Assembly (NCBI GenBank): GCA_009829735.1
Contig: CM020619.1
Span: forward strand, 17,489,816-17,553,815
From: Pyropia yezoensis
Lineage: Eukaryota; Rhodophyta; Bangiophyceae; Bangiales; Bangiaceae
DNA length: 64,000 nucleotides
Reading direction: 5' to 3'
Shown here: one piece after another, positions 25,703 through 36,568 of the stretch
How positions within the stretch are numbered: position 1 is the first letter of the stretch
How the letters are laid out: every line of letters begins with the position of its first letter
Notes under the pieces: generated by a model
What the model was told of the DNA's origin: nothing
Databases searched by the model: none
The model's input: only the letters and a program-made list of their open reading frames with translations
Program-made: the position numbers and the translations under genes

Positions 25703-27719
25703 TTGCAGCTCCCCAAATTTTGACTCATGGAGACAAGAGCAACAGCGTGACAACAAGGCCATGAGCCAACCGCATGCTGGGAGCTCGCCACACCGCTGGA
25801 CGCGCCATCTCATGGGCTGTCCATGCGTGTGAGGAGTGCGTCAAATGGTGCCCAGGCGTCCCTGCTACGGCGAGACTCGCAAGAAAATGAACTCATCTGG
25901 CTTATCAATCAGGAGGCATGGTCTTGGCATCGCGTCGACCATCTGTAGTCGCGCCGCGCCACTGAGGGACCCTCCCCATCCCCCCGGTCCTGTCCGCTTC
26001 GGCGCCCGGTGCAGTCCTCCGGAGAACTCACAGAGCTCGGCGTGGCTAGCGGGTCGAGCGGACAGCCATTCTTGTGTAGTGATTGTGCAAGTGGGCCGTC
26101 AGTGGAAAGGGCAGATTGGCGGCGACTGCAGTAAAAATCTTTTGAGGAGAGATGCGGAGGCGGGTCTGCATAAAGCGTCGGATGAGGTCAGTAAAGCGCG
26201 AGATGGCCTGGCGACGGTTCTGATACAGAAGCGCCGTTTCTCCTTCGGGGTGATTGACAAGCCAAGAAGACCCTGCGAAGAGCGTACTCGAGCGCCTTCG
26301 CGCCACGCGCTCATTTGTCACGAAATCAAGTACATTCCAGTTTTTGTGTTTTCTCTGTAATGAGCTGTCTACGACCCCACGCGCGTATGAGATCGAGTTG
26401 AGAAGAACCCGTGCGACCCCTAATTCGAGGAAACTGTAGGGACCCTATGGCCCCCCCATGTGGCGGGACCTCGTAGAGATCGCGTCGTACCCCTGTGCCC
26501 ACCTTCCTAGTGAGGAGGACGGGGCCGGTTTGGCCCCTCGGTATTTTACTGGCTTTCGATTGGTCCCTTCCTATGGAGATGGGACCGGGTCGCCATTGGT
26601 TCTGGGGCCCATATTGGGATTCCCAGTGTATGGGAGATTCCCCTGACCGGAGTTGGACTTTGGTCAATAATCCGGGATGGGATGCATTTGGGGGTTGAAT
26701 TGTGAATGTGTATTTTGCGTGATTGTGAGATTGGGGAGATCTTGAGTGTTGGCACTGATGTCCGGCGGGGCTCTTCCTCCCCGTATCTTGAAGATTCCTG
26801 CCCCGCTGGCCGGGATGGTCCGTCGGGGAGGGGGTCCTCCGGACATGTTGGAGGGTTTTGATTGGCCCGCACGTGACCCGATGTGGAAGGTTTCTGGGTG
26901 CGGGTGAGAGAGGGTAAGAGTGTGCGTGGGGGTGCGCATTGCTTCCCCCTTCGGAAAAAAAAGACTTGCGTGTGCTTGAACACTGTCGTCCTGGGCGCGG
27001 ATCCCCGCGTGATACAGCCAGGCGGTCGGCGGTTCGGAATCTTTCCTGTCTCCCCGCGTTCTTGCTGGGTTGTTTCTCTGTGTGTTCTGGGTGCTACGCG
27101 CCTAAGATACGTAAAACCACTACAGAAACCTTTTTAAAAAGCACGTAGAGGAGGTCTAACCAAACGGAGAAGATGACTGACCTCGTCAACACAAGGGCAG
27201 ACAGACCCTTTTTTTTTTTCTTGAAAGAGGCCTTAGGAAACGTGCAAGAAGAATTAAGTTATTCTTTTTGCAGTATCCCGAATCCTGTCTCATGGCGACA
27301 ATAACAACAACAGACCCACAACAGGCCAATGGCGTGCCTCAGATGGCGCACCACTGGCCAATGAGTGCTCCGCGTTAGTGTGGAAGCAGTGCGATCTTAG
27401 TCTTTCTCGAGAAATCTGCCCACATCGAATAGGGAACAGGCATCTCAGGAACCAGCTGCGACCTCTCCCAGTGCTCTTGAGTGGAACGGGCCGAGATAGA
27501 GGGAATTCCGCCGAGATGGTGAGAGAAAACAACAGCTATCTGACCAACCGTCGCTCGGTACCAGATCCGCCGCGACTGCAGCCATTCATCGCCTAATCAA
27601 AAGGAAAGCCCCACAGCACGCTATTGGTCCGCTGCGAGCTCCCAGCACGCGGTTGGCTCATGGCCTTGTTGTCACGCTGTTGCTCTTGTCTCCATGAGAC
27701 AAAATTTGGGGAACTGCAA
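25703..27719. mobile_element. 2.0-kb element with 86-bp TIRs and TA target duplication
   Basis: The left end (25703-25788) and right end (27634-27719) are inverted copies with about three mismatches over 86 bp. Both begin TTGCAG[CT]TCCCCAAATTTTG. Each end abuts a TA dinucleotide (25701-25702 and 27720-27721), as expected for the Tc1/mariner superfamily, although TA alone is weak evidence. About 1.85 kb lies between the TIRs. I found no transposase: the ORFs there are short and lack a recognisable DDE signature. It is probably a non-autonomous element or one with a decayed interior. Confidence 0.75.
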
Positions 27720-27731
27720 TATTGTCGCCCA

Positions 27732-27757
27732 GCAACAAAGTTCGGGGTACTGCAATA
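27732..27757. repeat. Second TIR-like end next to the 2-kb element
   Basis: CAACAAAGTTCGGGGTACTG followed by CAATA resembles the terminal motif of the adjacent element but is not identical. It lies about 12 bp outside its right end, so two related elements may be juxtaposed or nested. No left partner was identified. Confidence 0.35.
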
Positions 27758-28279
27758 CATCATTCTCCTAACGAGGGGGCCACAAGCTTATTGTTAGTGT
27801 ACTTTGTGAGGACGCTCAGGGCGCTCAAGTCGCGCTTAGGCGCTCATAGGGCGCTTTTGGGCGCCTTCAGACACCGCACCTTGAGGTAGGGGGCGCCCAA
27901 TCCAACCCTAGGGCGAGATCAGAAACGGTTAAGGAGCATTCGGGAGCATGAGCGAGAGATAAGAGTAGTGGCTTACAGTGGTGGAGCTCTGTACGTTACT
28001 TTTGTGTTGAAGTTTATCATGGTCTCGTTCGTTTGTGGGAGTGAACGTCAAATATGTTCAGCTTTTTTTGGTTCACTTGGCCGTGCTGCTTCTTGCCACG
28101 TGTAGGCATCGGCTTCTGAAGGTGATCGCCGCGGGCTGTTCGGGTTCGTCGTAAAGCGAGTTGTAGTGGTCATCGTTGACTCCTCAGTGCACTGTTCGTT
28201 CGTCTCATTCTACTGCTCCCGCCCGTCTGTTCCCTCCCCGCGTCCCCGCTTCCTCGTTCCCTGGGCGCTGCGCGGAGCT
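27758..28279. other. Intergenic region upstream of LAS1, with GGGCGC cluster
   Basis: Contains the right-hand GGGCGC-rich cluster (27800-27905) and then about 370 bp of non-coding sequence that must hold the LAS1 promoter and 5' UTR. I see no clear TATA box. Confidence 0.45.
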
Positions 28280-29386
28280 ATGCCGGCTCTGCACATCACC
28301 CCTTGGTCTACCTGGGCCGAGTGGACTTATCTGCACGATCTGGCGCGGCGGGGGCCGCCCGCCGCCGCCACGCCTGCCCTCGCCACCTACCGCGCCCGCC
28401 ACCCCGCCGCCCTGCCGCTGGCCATCGAGTCGACCTTTGCGCTGCAGTCGCTGCTCGGCGCGCCGCCGTCGTACGCTGCGCGGTTGGCGCTGGCGCTGGC
28501 GCTCGTCCGCCTCGTGAATGGCCTGACCGACCGGCTGCAGCCGCGCGCCGCCACGGCGGCCGCGCGGCCGGTCGCGACGCTCGCCGCCGCCGCGGGGTTG
28601 CCCGCGGGCTGGGTTGCCCTCCGCCACGATGCTGTCCACGCGGAACTGCCGTCGTGGGCGGAGCTTGCCGCCGCCGGCCGGGAGGCGGTCACGTGGCTCG
28701 CCGGCCGGTACTGGGAGCCGCAGGCCGCGGCGGTGCGCGCGGCGGCGGGGGGGGGCGGGAGGGGAGGGCACCCCGTGCCTCGCCCGGGGGGGGGGGGGGG
28801 TACGCAGAGCTCCGCCATCTGGCCGCGGTCTTTGAGGGGGGGGGGGCGGGTGGGGAGGGGGGGTGGAATGGACCGGCGCTCTTCCACCCCACGGCACGCC
28901 CCGCACAAGAGGCGCCGCCGCCGCCACCGACACTGACGCGCTGGTGGCGGACCTCGACGCGGCGTTTGAGCGCCGCGCTGCGGCATTGGCGGCCGCAGAC
29001 GCTGCAGACGCTGCTGACGCTGCTGATGCTGCTAACGCTGCAGGCGTTGCAGACACCGCGACGACGGCGGAGCCGACGGCCACTGGGGCCACGGTCACAG
29101 CGCGGACAGCGGCGGCGTCGGCCGCGGCCACCCCCCCACGCCGGTCTACGCGGCTGGGGGTGTGGCGGCGGTGTCCCAATCCGGCGGACTGGGCGGCGAC
29201 GGCGGTGGGGCTGGCGCCCGGCCAGGTGCGCGTGCCACCTGCGGTGGCGGCGTCGGCGCTTGGCCTACCCGCCTCGCCGCGAAGGAGTGGTCGTAGTGTG
29301 GGCGGCGGCGGTGGCGGCGAGGGGCATGGCAGCAGGGCGAGGGGGGGGGGCGTCACCGCCACCTCCGCAGACGACACGAGAGGGCC

Positions 29387-29417
<31 letters not shown>

Positions 29418-29681
29418 GTGGCAGAAGAGGCTGGCGCGTCCGCCCCAGCGACGGCGGCGGTAGGGGCGACCAAGCGCGTGCGCCCGCACGACGCGCACGC
29501 CGGCCGCGGCAGGGGCGAGGCGGTGGTGCGGGCGGCCAAGCGCCGGACGGTGCGGCCGCTGCGGGCGGCTGAGCTGCACGCCGTCGCCTCACTGCTGCGC
29601 GTCCCCGGCGGGCAAATCGTGCCGGTGGAGAAGGACCCGCTGGGCATGGGCGGGGGGACAGGGGGGATGAGCCGCTGTTAG
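28280..29681 (+). CDS. LAS1: Ribosome biogenesis protein Las1 (frame broken at G runs)
   Basis: Las1 is the HEPN-family endoribonuclease that, with the polynucleotide kinase Grc3, cleaves ITS2 in pre-rRNA. ATG at 28280. The first 165 or so residues match the family in order: a W-x2-W-x-EW start, a LPLAIEST block, an RLVNGLTDRLQ block, then the HEPN catalytic motif R-x4-H inside LRHDAVHAELPS at about residues 112-123, and a WLAGRYW end. All key residues are present. The frame then changes twice. After a 9-G run (28747-28755) and a 15-G run (28786-28800), the AELRHLAAVF segment reads in another frame. After an 11-G run (28836-28846), the rest reads in the third frame to a stop at 29681. The C-terminal part holds an Ala-Asp repeat and a W-RRC...W....GLAPG block typical of Las1 tails. 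Homopolymer length errors are the likeliest cause; introns or true decay are less likely. Confidence 0.85.
28990..29050 (+). repeat. 9-bp coding repeat in LAS1
   Basis: GCAGACGCT-like 9-mers repeat about six times and encode an Ala-Ala-Asp tract in the linker of Las1. Such tracts are prone to length change and are unlikely to matter for catalysis. Confidence 0.7.
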
Positions 29682-30257
29682 GACCCTGCGGACAGTCTCA
29701 TTCGCGGGACGTGTGCGTGGCGAGAGGGGGGGGAGGGCAAAGGGGGTGGCAGGGGGGGCAGGGGAGATGGCCGGACAAACGAAGCGAGCAAATTAAGAGA
29801 AAGGGACCATCCACCACCCCGTCAAGGCGCACTGTACTACTTGGCAAGCGCAACCCACACCGCACACACTCACACACACACACACAAGCACTCCATACCG
29901 ACGCAGCCGGGGGACACAAGCATGGCCCAACCAGGGAGACACACCCTCGCGGCGAGGTAGAACGGAGCGACATCCACGCGGCGGAGAGAGAGGGACATCC
30001 ACGGCGCGAGGGAGAAAGACAGTGACGCTCCCACGACGAGGAAGAAAATAAGAGACGACAGTGCGCCGGGGTGGGGACCCGGGCCGAGCGCTGGTCACCC
30101 CTGTGGCACCACCCCCCCACCGCCCCGCCCCTCAGCCACACCCCCCCCCCGCGACAGACCCCCGCAGCGGCGGCCACCGTGCTGTGGCGTCGGGGGGGAG
30201 GCCGCTCCGCCCCGCCCTGCAGGCGGGCGCGGCAACCGGTCGTCCCCGCGACGCGGG
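29682..30257. other. Convergent intergenic region LAS1/PCF11
   Basis: Holds the 3' ends of two converging genes. It includes a CA microsatellite (about 29860-29886) and several G and C runs. No gene or RNA was recognised. Confidence 0.5.
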
Positions 30258-32816
30258 CTAGAGTCCAACACGCAATCTTTTGGCAAGTGGTTCCCCCCCG
30301 CCCTCCTCCCCGCCGGCGCCGCCACCACCACCCCCCCCCCCCGCGGCGGGCGCTCCCCCGTCGGGCACCCCCGCGGCCGGTGCCCCCACCGCGGCAGGGG
30401 CAGCGGCGGCGGCTGCCGCCGCCGCCGCTGCCCGGGCCGTCGCAAAGCACGCGGCGTGGAAGACAGAGCCGTCGGGCGACCGAACTGCGGCGGGGTACCC
30501 CCACGCGCCGGCATCATCGCTCCAGGTTGCCTCTAAATCCTCGCCACACACCCCACACGCCTCTCTCTCTTCGTCCCCTACCTGCACCCACGTGCCCGCC
30601 GCGGCAGCCACGTCTGCCTCAGAGCCCCCGCCGCCGCCGCCGCCGTCGCCGCCGCCGCCGTCGCCACCATTACCACGATGCCCATTGCCACCGTCCGCTG
30701 CGCCATCCCCGCTGCCGGCCCCCATCCCGCCGTCACCGCCCGCCGCGCCTCCAGGCCCGTTACCCAGCCCGGCGGGCGCGCTCGACGAGTCGCTGCCCGG
30801 GATGGGCGATGCCAACCAGGCCGGGAACGATTCCAGCCAGCACCGCGACGCGCCGCCTGCCGCACGAGACCGCTTGCGCTGGTTGTACACAAACACCCAG
30901 TCCAGGTGCGCGCGGAGGGCGTCGACGCTCCCAAACCGCATCCCGTCCGCCTTGCTCACATGGGGCAGCTGGTCGTAGAGGGATGCCACCGCCGCCGTCG
31001 GCGGCAGCGCTTTGATGTCTTCAAAGTGCATCACAGGTGGGCCGGCCTGACCGCCCTTGCCACCACCGCCACCACCATTACCGCCACCACCAACACCGGC
31101 TGCCACATTGCCGGCGCGCCGGCGGGCCTTGCGGCTGAGCTGGCGCTCCACAGGTGGGCCGCCGTCCTTGCCGGCGCGCCGTGGGTCGGGCCCGCCCAGA
31201 AGCCGCGGTGGCGGGTCGGGGCCCCCAAGCTGCCGCACCGGCAGCAAAAGGCCCTGCCGCGGGGGAGAGGTGGAACGGGCGTGCCCCCCGCCAGGCATAG
31301 GCATCCCGGGGTGCAGATAGGGGGGCGGCATGGCACTAGTGCCCGGTGGACGCGTCGGCAGCAGCAGCCGCCCTCGCGAACTGGGTCCGGCATTGTGCCC
31401 CGATAGCGGGGGCGTCGGCTGCAACGACGATGTAGGCAGCATCCGCGGGCCCGCCTCCGACAGCAGTGGGGACATGTGGTGGGCCCCGGCTGGCGGGAAC
31501 GAAGACGGCTCGATGCCCTGCGGGTGCGGCGGAGGCGGCGGCCCCATCTGGCCGCCTGGCCCAGGGGGGCCCTCGTCCACCGGTGGGGGGGGCACCCGCT
31601 GCACCGGTGGTGGCGGTGCCATGACCGCGGGGGCGGCCGGTGGCGGCGGGGGCATCAGGTGGAGCGGCGGCGGACGCGGATCCGGCGGGGAGCTGACCAG
31701 CGAGAACGCTCGCGCCACGTCCAGCGGAGACGACCCGGGGGGCGCCGCCCCCCCCCCGCCAGCCTCTGCAGTAGCCATCGCCACGATGCCTGCACGGACG
31801 GTAGCGAGCTGCCCCTGCAATTCACTGATGCGCGCGCGCTGCGGCGCATCCGGTTGAGTCTGAAGTAAGACGTCCAAGAGCGCCTGGAGCGCGTCGAGCT
31901 GTTCAACACGCGGGGCGACACCGCCAGCAGCTGCCTCGGCCATGAGCGCCACCAGTTTGTCCGTTTCGAGCTCGAGCGGCGCGCGCCAATGGGCCGGGCT
32001 CTCTGCTGCCAGCGGTGGCGCAGACACCCCTGCCGCTGCACCCACCCCCGCAGCTATGGGTCCGCCGGGCTCTGCGCCGGCGACGGCGCCCGCCTGGCCG
32101 GGCAGCAATGCGCCGGCCGCCCCGTCAGGAAGCCCCGGCGCCGCCCCGACCGCCGCGGGCGCGACGGACACGGCGGGGGGCGGCATGGGACCTGCCGCGT
32201 CCATGGCCGCCACGTGGTGGGCAAGGCTCGCAACGGTCTCTTCCCCAAACACGGGCGTCCAGGTGCCCAGCATGCGCAGCAGGGACCGCCGAACGGGGGC
32301 GGCGCAGACCGCGTAGGTGTCAAGAAACGTGGACTGGATGCGCGCCGCAAACGCCGCCGTGTAGACACCCCCCACGTTCTTGCATATCGAGTCGAGGAGG
32401 TAGAGGAGCGGGAGCTTAATGTCGGCAGGGACCGCCGCGATGCGAGCCACAATCGTGGTGGCAATCGTGGGCGCGTGCGCCACATTCTCTTGAGCCACGC
32501 TGGTGAGGTGATTGATCAGCCGCTTGGAGTTGAAGGTGAGCTCGTCCAGGAAGGCCCCATACTCCTCCGCGACACCTGCATCAAATTCCGCCTCGCCGCC
32601 AACATCGCCGCTGCCGGCACCGCCGGCAACGCCGACACCACCCACCCCACTGCCACCGCCGCCACCAGCAATACCACCACCGATGCCATCGACGCCGCCA
32701 CCGCCGCCAATGCCGGCCGGGGTAGGGAGGAGGCCATCGCCGCGGGTCATGGCAGGCACGCCAAGGGTGTCTGGCGACACCCCCCCGACGGGGGCGGGCG
32801 GCGGCGCCCACGCCAT
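30258..32816 (-). CDS. PCF11: Pcf11-like pre-mRNA cleavage complex II protein
   Basis: Pcf11 is a subunit of cleavage factor IA/CFII. It binds the Ser2-phosphorylated RNA polymerase II tail and couples transcription termination to 3'-end cleavage. I chose the ATG at 32816 (MAWAPP), which gives 852 residues in one exon. The open frame continues upstream to 33035, but only with a non-ATG start. An N-terminal Gly-rich stretch is followed by a CID at about residues 84-207, with the diagnostic block LPLLYLLDSICKNVGG. A long Pro/Gly/Met-rich middle follows. A segment at about 600-650 aligns with the first zinc-finger region of Pcf11 (LYDQLP...MRFGS...AHLDW) but lacks the usual CxxC. The C-terminal finger at about 750-790 is intact (CGVCG ... 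FHAAC). The tail is low-complexity Ala/Gly. It diverges from the SERBP1-type gene and converges on LAS1. Confidence 0.9.
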   Translation of the reverse strand: MAWAPPPAPVGGVSPDTLGVPAMTRGDGLLPTPAGIGGGGGVDGIGGGIAGGGGGSGVGGVGVAGGAGSGDVGGEAEFDAGVAEEYGAFLDELTFNSKRLINHLTSVAQENVAHAPTIATTIVARIAAVPADIKLPLLYLLDSICKNVGGVYTAAFAARIQSTFLDTYAVCAAPVRRSLLRMLGTWTPVFGEETVASLAHHVAAMDAAGPMPPPAVSVAPAAVGAAPGLPDGAAGALLPGQAGAVAGAEPGGPIAAGVGAAAGVSAPPLAAESPAHWRAPLELETDKLVALMAEAAAGGVAPRVEQLDALQALLDVLLQTQPDAPQRARISELQGQLATVRAGIVAMATAEAGGGGAAPPGSSPLDVARAFSLVSSPPDPRPPPLHLMPPPPPAAPAVMAPPPPVQRVPPPPVDEGPPGPGGQMGPPPPPHPQGIEPSSFPPAGAHHMSPLLSEAGPRMLPTSSLQPTPPLSGHNAGPSSRGRLLLPTRPPGTSAMPPPYLHPGMPMPGGGHARSTSPPRQGLLLPVRQLGGPDPPPRLLGGPDPRRAGKDGGPPVERQLSRKARRRAGNVAAGVGGGGNGGGGGGKGGQAGPPVMHFEDIKALPPTAAVASLYDQLPHVSKADGMRFGSVDALRAHLDWVFVYNQRKRSRAAGGASRCWLESFPAWLASPIPGSDSSSAPAGLGNGPGGAAGGDGGMGAGSGDGAADGGNGHRGNGGDGGGGDGGGGGGGSEADVAAAAGTWVQVGDEEREACGVCGEDLEATWSDDAGAWGYPAAVRSPDGSVFHAACFATARAAAAAAAAAAAPAAVGAPAAGVPDGGAPAAGGGGGGGGAGGEEGGGEPLAKRLRVGL

Positions 32817-33603
32817 GGCCACGGCGTTGGCCGTGGCGACCGACGCCGCCACCGTGCGAGACGCGCGTGGGGGAAAGAAGGGGGGGGAAGGGGGGAGTCC
32901 GCCGGGGCGGTCACACCGCTTGGGCGCTTGGGCGGGAAGTGGGACCGCACTCGGCCAGACGTCGGCCACCCCCACCCTCACCGCCAACGGTACCGCCGCA
33001 ACGCACCCTTCGATGCGGCCGGAGCAGGCGCACAACTGCGGGTTGTGGTGGCGACCCGCCGGCGTGTGAGCCAGCAGCCACCCCCCCCCGTCTCAAAAGC
33101 GGCCGCGCTTGGGCGCGCGCCCGACCATCCACCGCGCTGGCCGGGAACTATTACACGTGGCGGAATCGTTCCGAGGTGTCACCCGTGAAACGTTACAAAT
33201 TCCACGAGTTCTTTTGTAATAGCATGGGGGCCACATGTGAAGAAACAGACTCACCGAGCCCAGATCTGTTCAGCTGTGATGTCGCGGACACGTGTAGCCC
33301 AACCTGATGCCGTCGCCGTCGCTCACCTCCCCACGCGACGCCCACGGGGTGCCAGGGCACACGTCCCTCAAGGGCATCACTCCAGACCAGCTCAGGAGGG
33401 CGGGGGTCGGTGGACGAGGCGCTCTGGTCGTTCATTTGGGAGGAGGTCGTGCTTGGCAGGGAGCGGCGCCGCAGCCGACGACGCTTGCGCGGTTTGGGCA
33501 GCCACAGCCAGACGCGCACGCACGCCCCCCGGTGCGCGTCACTCGGTTTGGGGGGGGGGGGGGCGGCGGCGGTGTCTCCGTGTGCGCACCGCGTGGGGTT
33601 GCA
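32817..33603. promoter_or_regulatory. Shared divergent upstream region PCF11/SERBP1
   Basis: About 790 bp separates the two divergent start codons, so both promoters and 5' UTRs must lie here. No TATA box or defined motif stands out. The class is inferred from gene layout only. Confidence 0.4.
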
Positions 33604-35379
33604 ATGGCCAAGACGCCGGGGAGCCTGTTTGCCCTGCTCACCGATGACGCCGAGGATGCGACACCTGATTCGGTCAACACCGACGCCCTGACCGCCCCGA
33701 CGCCTGCGGCGCCGGCCAAGGCTGAGACGGACAAGGCGGCTGCGGATGGGGGAGCCAAGACAGGAACGGCGGCAGGTGGCCGCGGCGGTGCCGCTCTGCG
33801 TGGCCGAGGTACGCGTTGCCCAGAGTGCTTCGAATGAGTGATGGTCTTACGTGGGTGGGGGTGGTGGAGGCGAGGACGTGGCGGGCAGCGCGATCGGCTG
33901 CCGATCTCCCGCTTTTTTCATGGATGTGGATGGATCTGGGGGGTGGCTGGTCGTGGTCTTTCTACCGCCGTGCTGGTTGACACGCGGAATGTTTTCCTCG
34001 CCGTGTGATAGCAACTGGTTGAATTCTATGAGGATTGCATCTGACGCATCTCATCCTTTGTCCACTGGAGTCGTCCTCTCTTCCTCGTGTTTCCCTTGAT
34101 TTATCATCGACCACGTCGTTTGCTTGACGCAGGTGGTCTCTACCGTGGTCGGGGTGGCCAGGCGGGCGATGTGAGGCGGGAAGGTGGCCGCGGCCGTGGC
34201 CGTGGTGGCTTTGGTTCTGGTGCCTCCGCACCGCTGGGGGGCCGCGAAGGCTTCCCCTCCGAGCCGCGTCCGTCATCCTTTTCCGACGTCCGCACTGGCG
34301 GCGGTCGTGATGGGCGCGATACGCGTCGCGGTCGCGGGATTGGTGTGCGGACGATGCCGGGCCGCGAGTACGATCGCCGCTCTGGGACGGGCCGTGGGCG
34401 GGAGGCGTCCAAGCAGGGCCGCGGCGGCAAGTACACGTTTGGCAACGAGGCCAATGACGCCCGGGCGGCGGAGATCTCGGCGAATGCGGCTCTCTCGTCG
34501 GGGGCTGGTGAGGAGGGTGCCGTCGCTGCCGCGGCCGATGCGGCGTCGGCTGGCGGGGTGCTGGCTGACCCGGCTGCAGAAGAGGACGAGGCTGTCCCTT
34601 CTGCTGATGGCGGTGAGGATGAGAAGAAGGAGGTCGCTGACGGGGAGGAGGGGGAGGCAAAGGAGGCTGCGCCAGCCGAGCCGGAGGAGCCCAAGGAGAT
34701 GTCACTGGAGGAGTTCCGTAAGATGCAGGCTGAGACGATGGAGAGCCTGACTATTGGGTCGGCCAAGGGCCTGCGGAAAGCGAACGAAGGCAGTGATGAT
34801 TTTGCGAACCAAAAGCCGCTGAACAAGCAGCCCGAGACGCACACGGGCGTGATTGCGAGCTTCCTGAAGAAGCCCACGGAGCCATCGGCGGCCACGGCCA
34901 AGAAAGCACCGGCGGCCAAGTCGCCTGTGGCGGACAAGAAGCCGACTGTGGACGTCAAGGACTTTTTCAAGGGCCTGCCCACGGGCAGCCGTGGTGGTCG
35001 CGGGGGGTATGCTCCTCGTGGGGACTCGGGGGGCCGCGGGGGGTACGCCCTCCGCGGGGAGTCTGGCGGCCGTGGCGGCTACGCGCCGCGGGGCGAATCG
35101 GGCGGTCGTGGTGGCAATGCGCCCCGGGGGGAATCGGGCGGCCGCGGTGGCTATGCGCCTCGTGGTGACTCGGGCGGCCGCGGCGGCTACCAAGGCAGCG
35201 GTCCCCCGCGTGGGGGCTACTCCGTGCCTCCCCGTGGGGAGTATGCGGGCCGCGGTGGTCGTGGTGGCTTCAACCCCAGCCGCAGCGGTGACTCACGTGG
35301 CCCTCGTATGAACGGCAGTGGGCCGGCGGTGCCGAACGTGGGGGACACCAGCGCTTTCCCGACGCTGGGTGGCAACTAG
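33604..35379 (+). CDS. SERBP1/HABP4/Stm1-type ribosome- and RNA-binding protein, two exons
   Basis: Spliced as 33604-33808 and 34133-35379, giving 483 residues. ATG at 33604. The donor GT is at 33809 and the acceptor AG at 34131-34132, and the split Gly codon (G|GT) keeps frame. Exon 1 starts with a Stm1-like N-terminus (MAKTPGSLFALLTDDAED). Exon 2 has a first RG-rich region, an acidic Ala/Glu-rich linker, and then the HABP4/PAI-RBP1 signature (EMSLEEFRKMQ ... LRKANEGSDD) at about residues 265-305. A C-terminal Arg-Gly-Gly region is built of 12-residue repeats. Family members sit in the mRNA channel of idle 80S ribosomes and bind eEF2, and the RGG tails bind RNA and are methylated. I leave out a gene symbol because SERBP1, HABP4 and Stm1 cannot be told apart here. 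Confidence 0.85.
33809..34132 (+). other. Intron of the SERBP1/Stm1-type gene
   Basis: 324-bp GT-AG intron, phase 1, with a pyrimidine- and T-rich 3' part. It is placed by the frame match of the two exons and by protein continuity (R-G-G-L-Y-R-G-R-G). Confidence 0.8.
34990..35195 (+). repeat. 36-bp coding minisatellite (RGG repeats)
   Basis: Five to six copies of a 36-bp unit encode GGRGGYAPRGDS-type 12-mers. D/E, P/L and Y/N variants show that copies have diverged while keeping the Arg-Gly-Gly pattern. Confidence 0.85.
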
Positions 35380-36568
35380 GTTGTCCTCTTTTATCGATGA
35401 GGTCCCTGTAGGCGACGGCGGTGTAGGGTCACTTGTATGCGGCGCTACCCGGGGGTGCTCTGCAGTGTTGTGGTTGGCGTTTGCTGGGGTTTGGTGAGCT
35501 GCGGGTGCGTGTTAGTAGAGGAGATGTGTGCGAGTCCGGTTTGCATCTGAGGTGCGGTGTTCTGTCCCGTGTTTTTACTGTCCTGCTTTTGCCTGTGCTG
35601 GTTGCGTGCTGATGTATCCACTTGTGTGTCTTGCTCCGTTTTTTATCTCTCCGTGATATTTATGTATCACGGCCGAGGACGGTCGCTACCTGCCGCTACA
35701 CGCTGGAAGGCGGTGCTAGACTTCTCTCCTTTTATCTCTTTTTCTGGTGTCTGCCTGAGCCTGCTTTATGCTTGTGCCTTTGTTCGGATGACGGTGCTTG
35801 TTCAGAACTGTCGCGATGAGCAGCTCGTGCGCTAGTGTAGAGGATCACTTCTGACGCTTATGGGTGGGAGACACACGCCTGACCACGGGCTCGCTTCGGG
35901 TTTTGTCCGCGCGGCTGAGAGGCCGACGTGTGCACAAGGACGCACTGTCCTCCGTAGCTTGCTCACACGCTCCGAGCCGTCGCTAGGCCCAGCGCCGCGT
36001 GGCCCCCCTGCCAGCACGGTTGCGGTGCGAACGTCACGTGGTTGCTTGAGCGCTTTCTAAAACGCTCGGGTAAGCATACCCCGAGGCGCACGCGTACCAG
36101 CGGCGTGAGGAGAGAGTTGATGTGTGGTCCGTGGCGCATGTAGTCTATGTCTCGCGTCGTAGTCGCTTGCGCGTTTCTCGCCAGCAGACGCCTCTGGCCC
36201 TCGTATCACGAACTGTTCAATACCCCTGCTGCGGTCATTCTTCCACACGGTAGGCTCTGGGGAGGTGTCGATCAAGTACCGACGCCACCACTGACGCCTT
36301 AACGCACCCCCGCCTCTCACTCTGGCATCCCCGCGACCGCCGCGAGCAAGGGCACACCAAGAGCAGGGCAAGAAAAAAGGGTTCGTTGCGACTGGGCAGC
36401 CCTGCCTTCGAGACCCCGTGACACGCGCATACCACCCGACATGTAGCCAGCCACAAAACAAGAGGCGCAACAGACTTGTCGCCATGACACGGCAATGCAG
36501 CATATGGCGAGCACCCCACAAGAGGAAACACATCGCACCAAGAAGTGCCACGGTCACGGCGGTCGGTG
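35380..36568. other. Convergent intergenic region SERBP1-type gene/p23
   Basis: About 1.2 kb without a supportable gene. It contains the 3' UTRs of the two converging genes. Short ORFs here have no recognisable features. Confidence 0.5.

Noticed and set aside
26046-26321. Minus-strand ORF inside the 2-kb element as a transposase
   Set aside because: The longest version starts at GTG, it has no DDE/D spacing or helix-turn-helix I can recognise, and overlapping frames are also open.
32817-33035. Longer N-terminus for Pcf11 starting at 33035
   Set aside because: That start is TTG. The first in-frame ATG is at 32816 and precedes the conserved CID.
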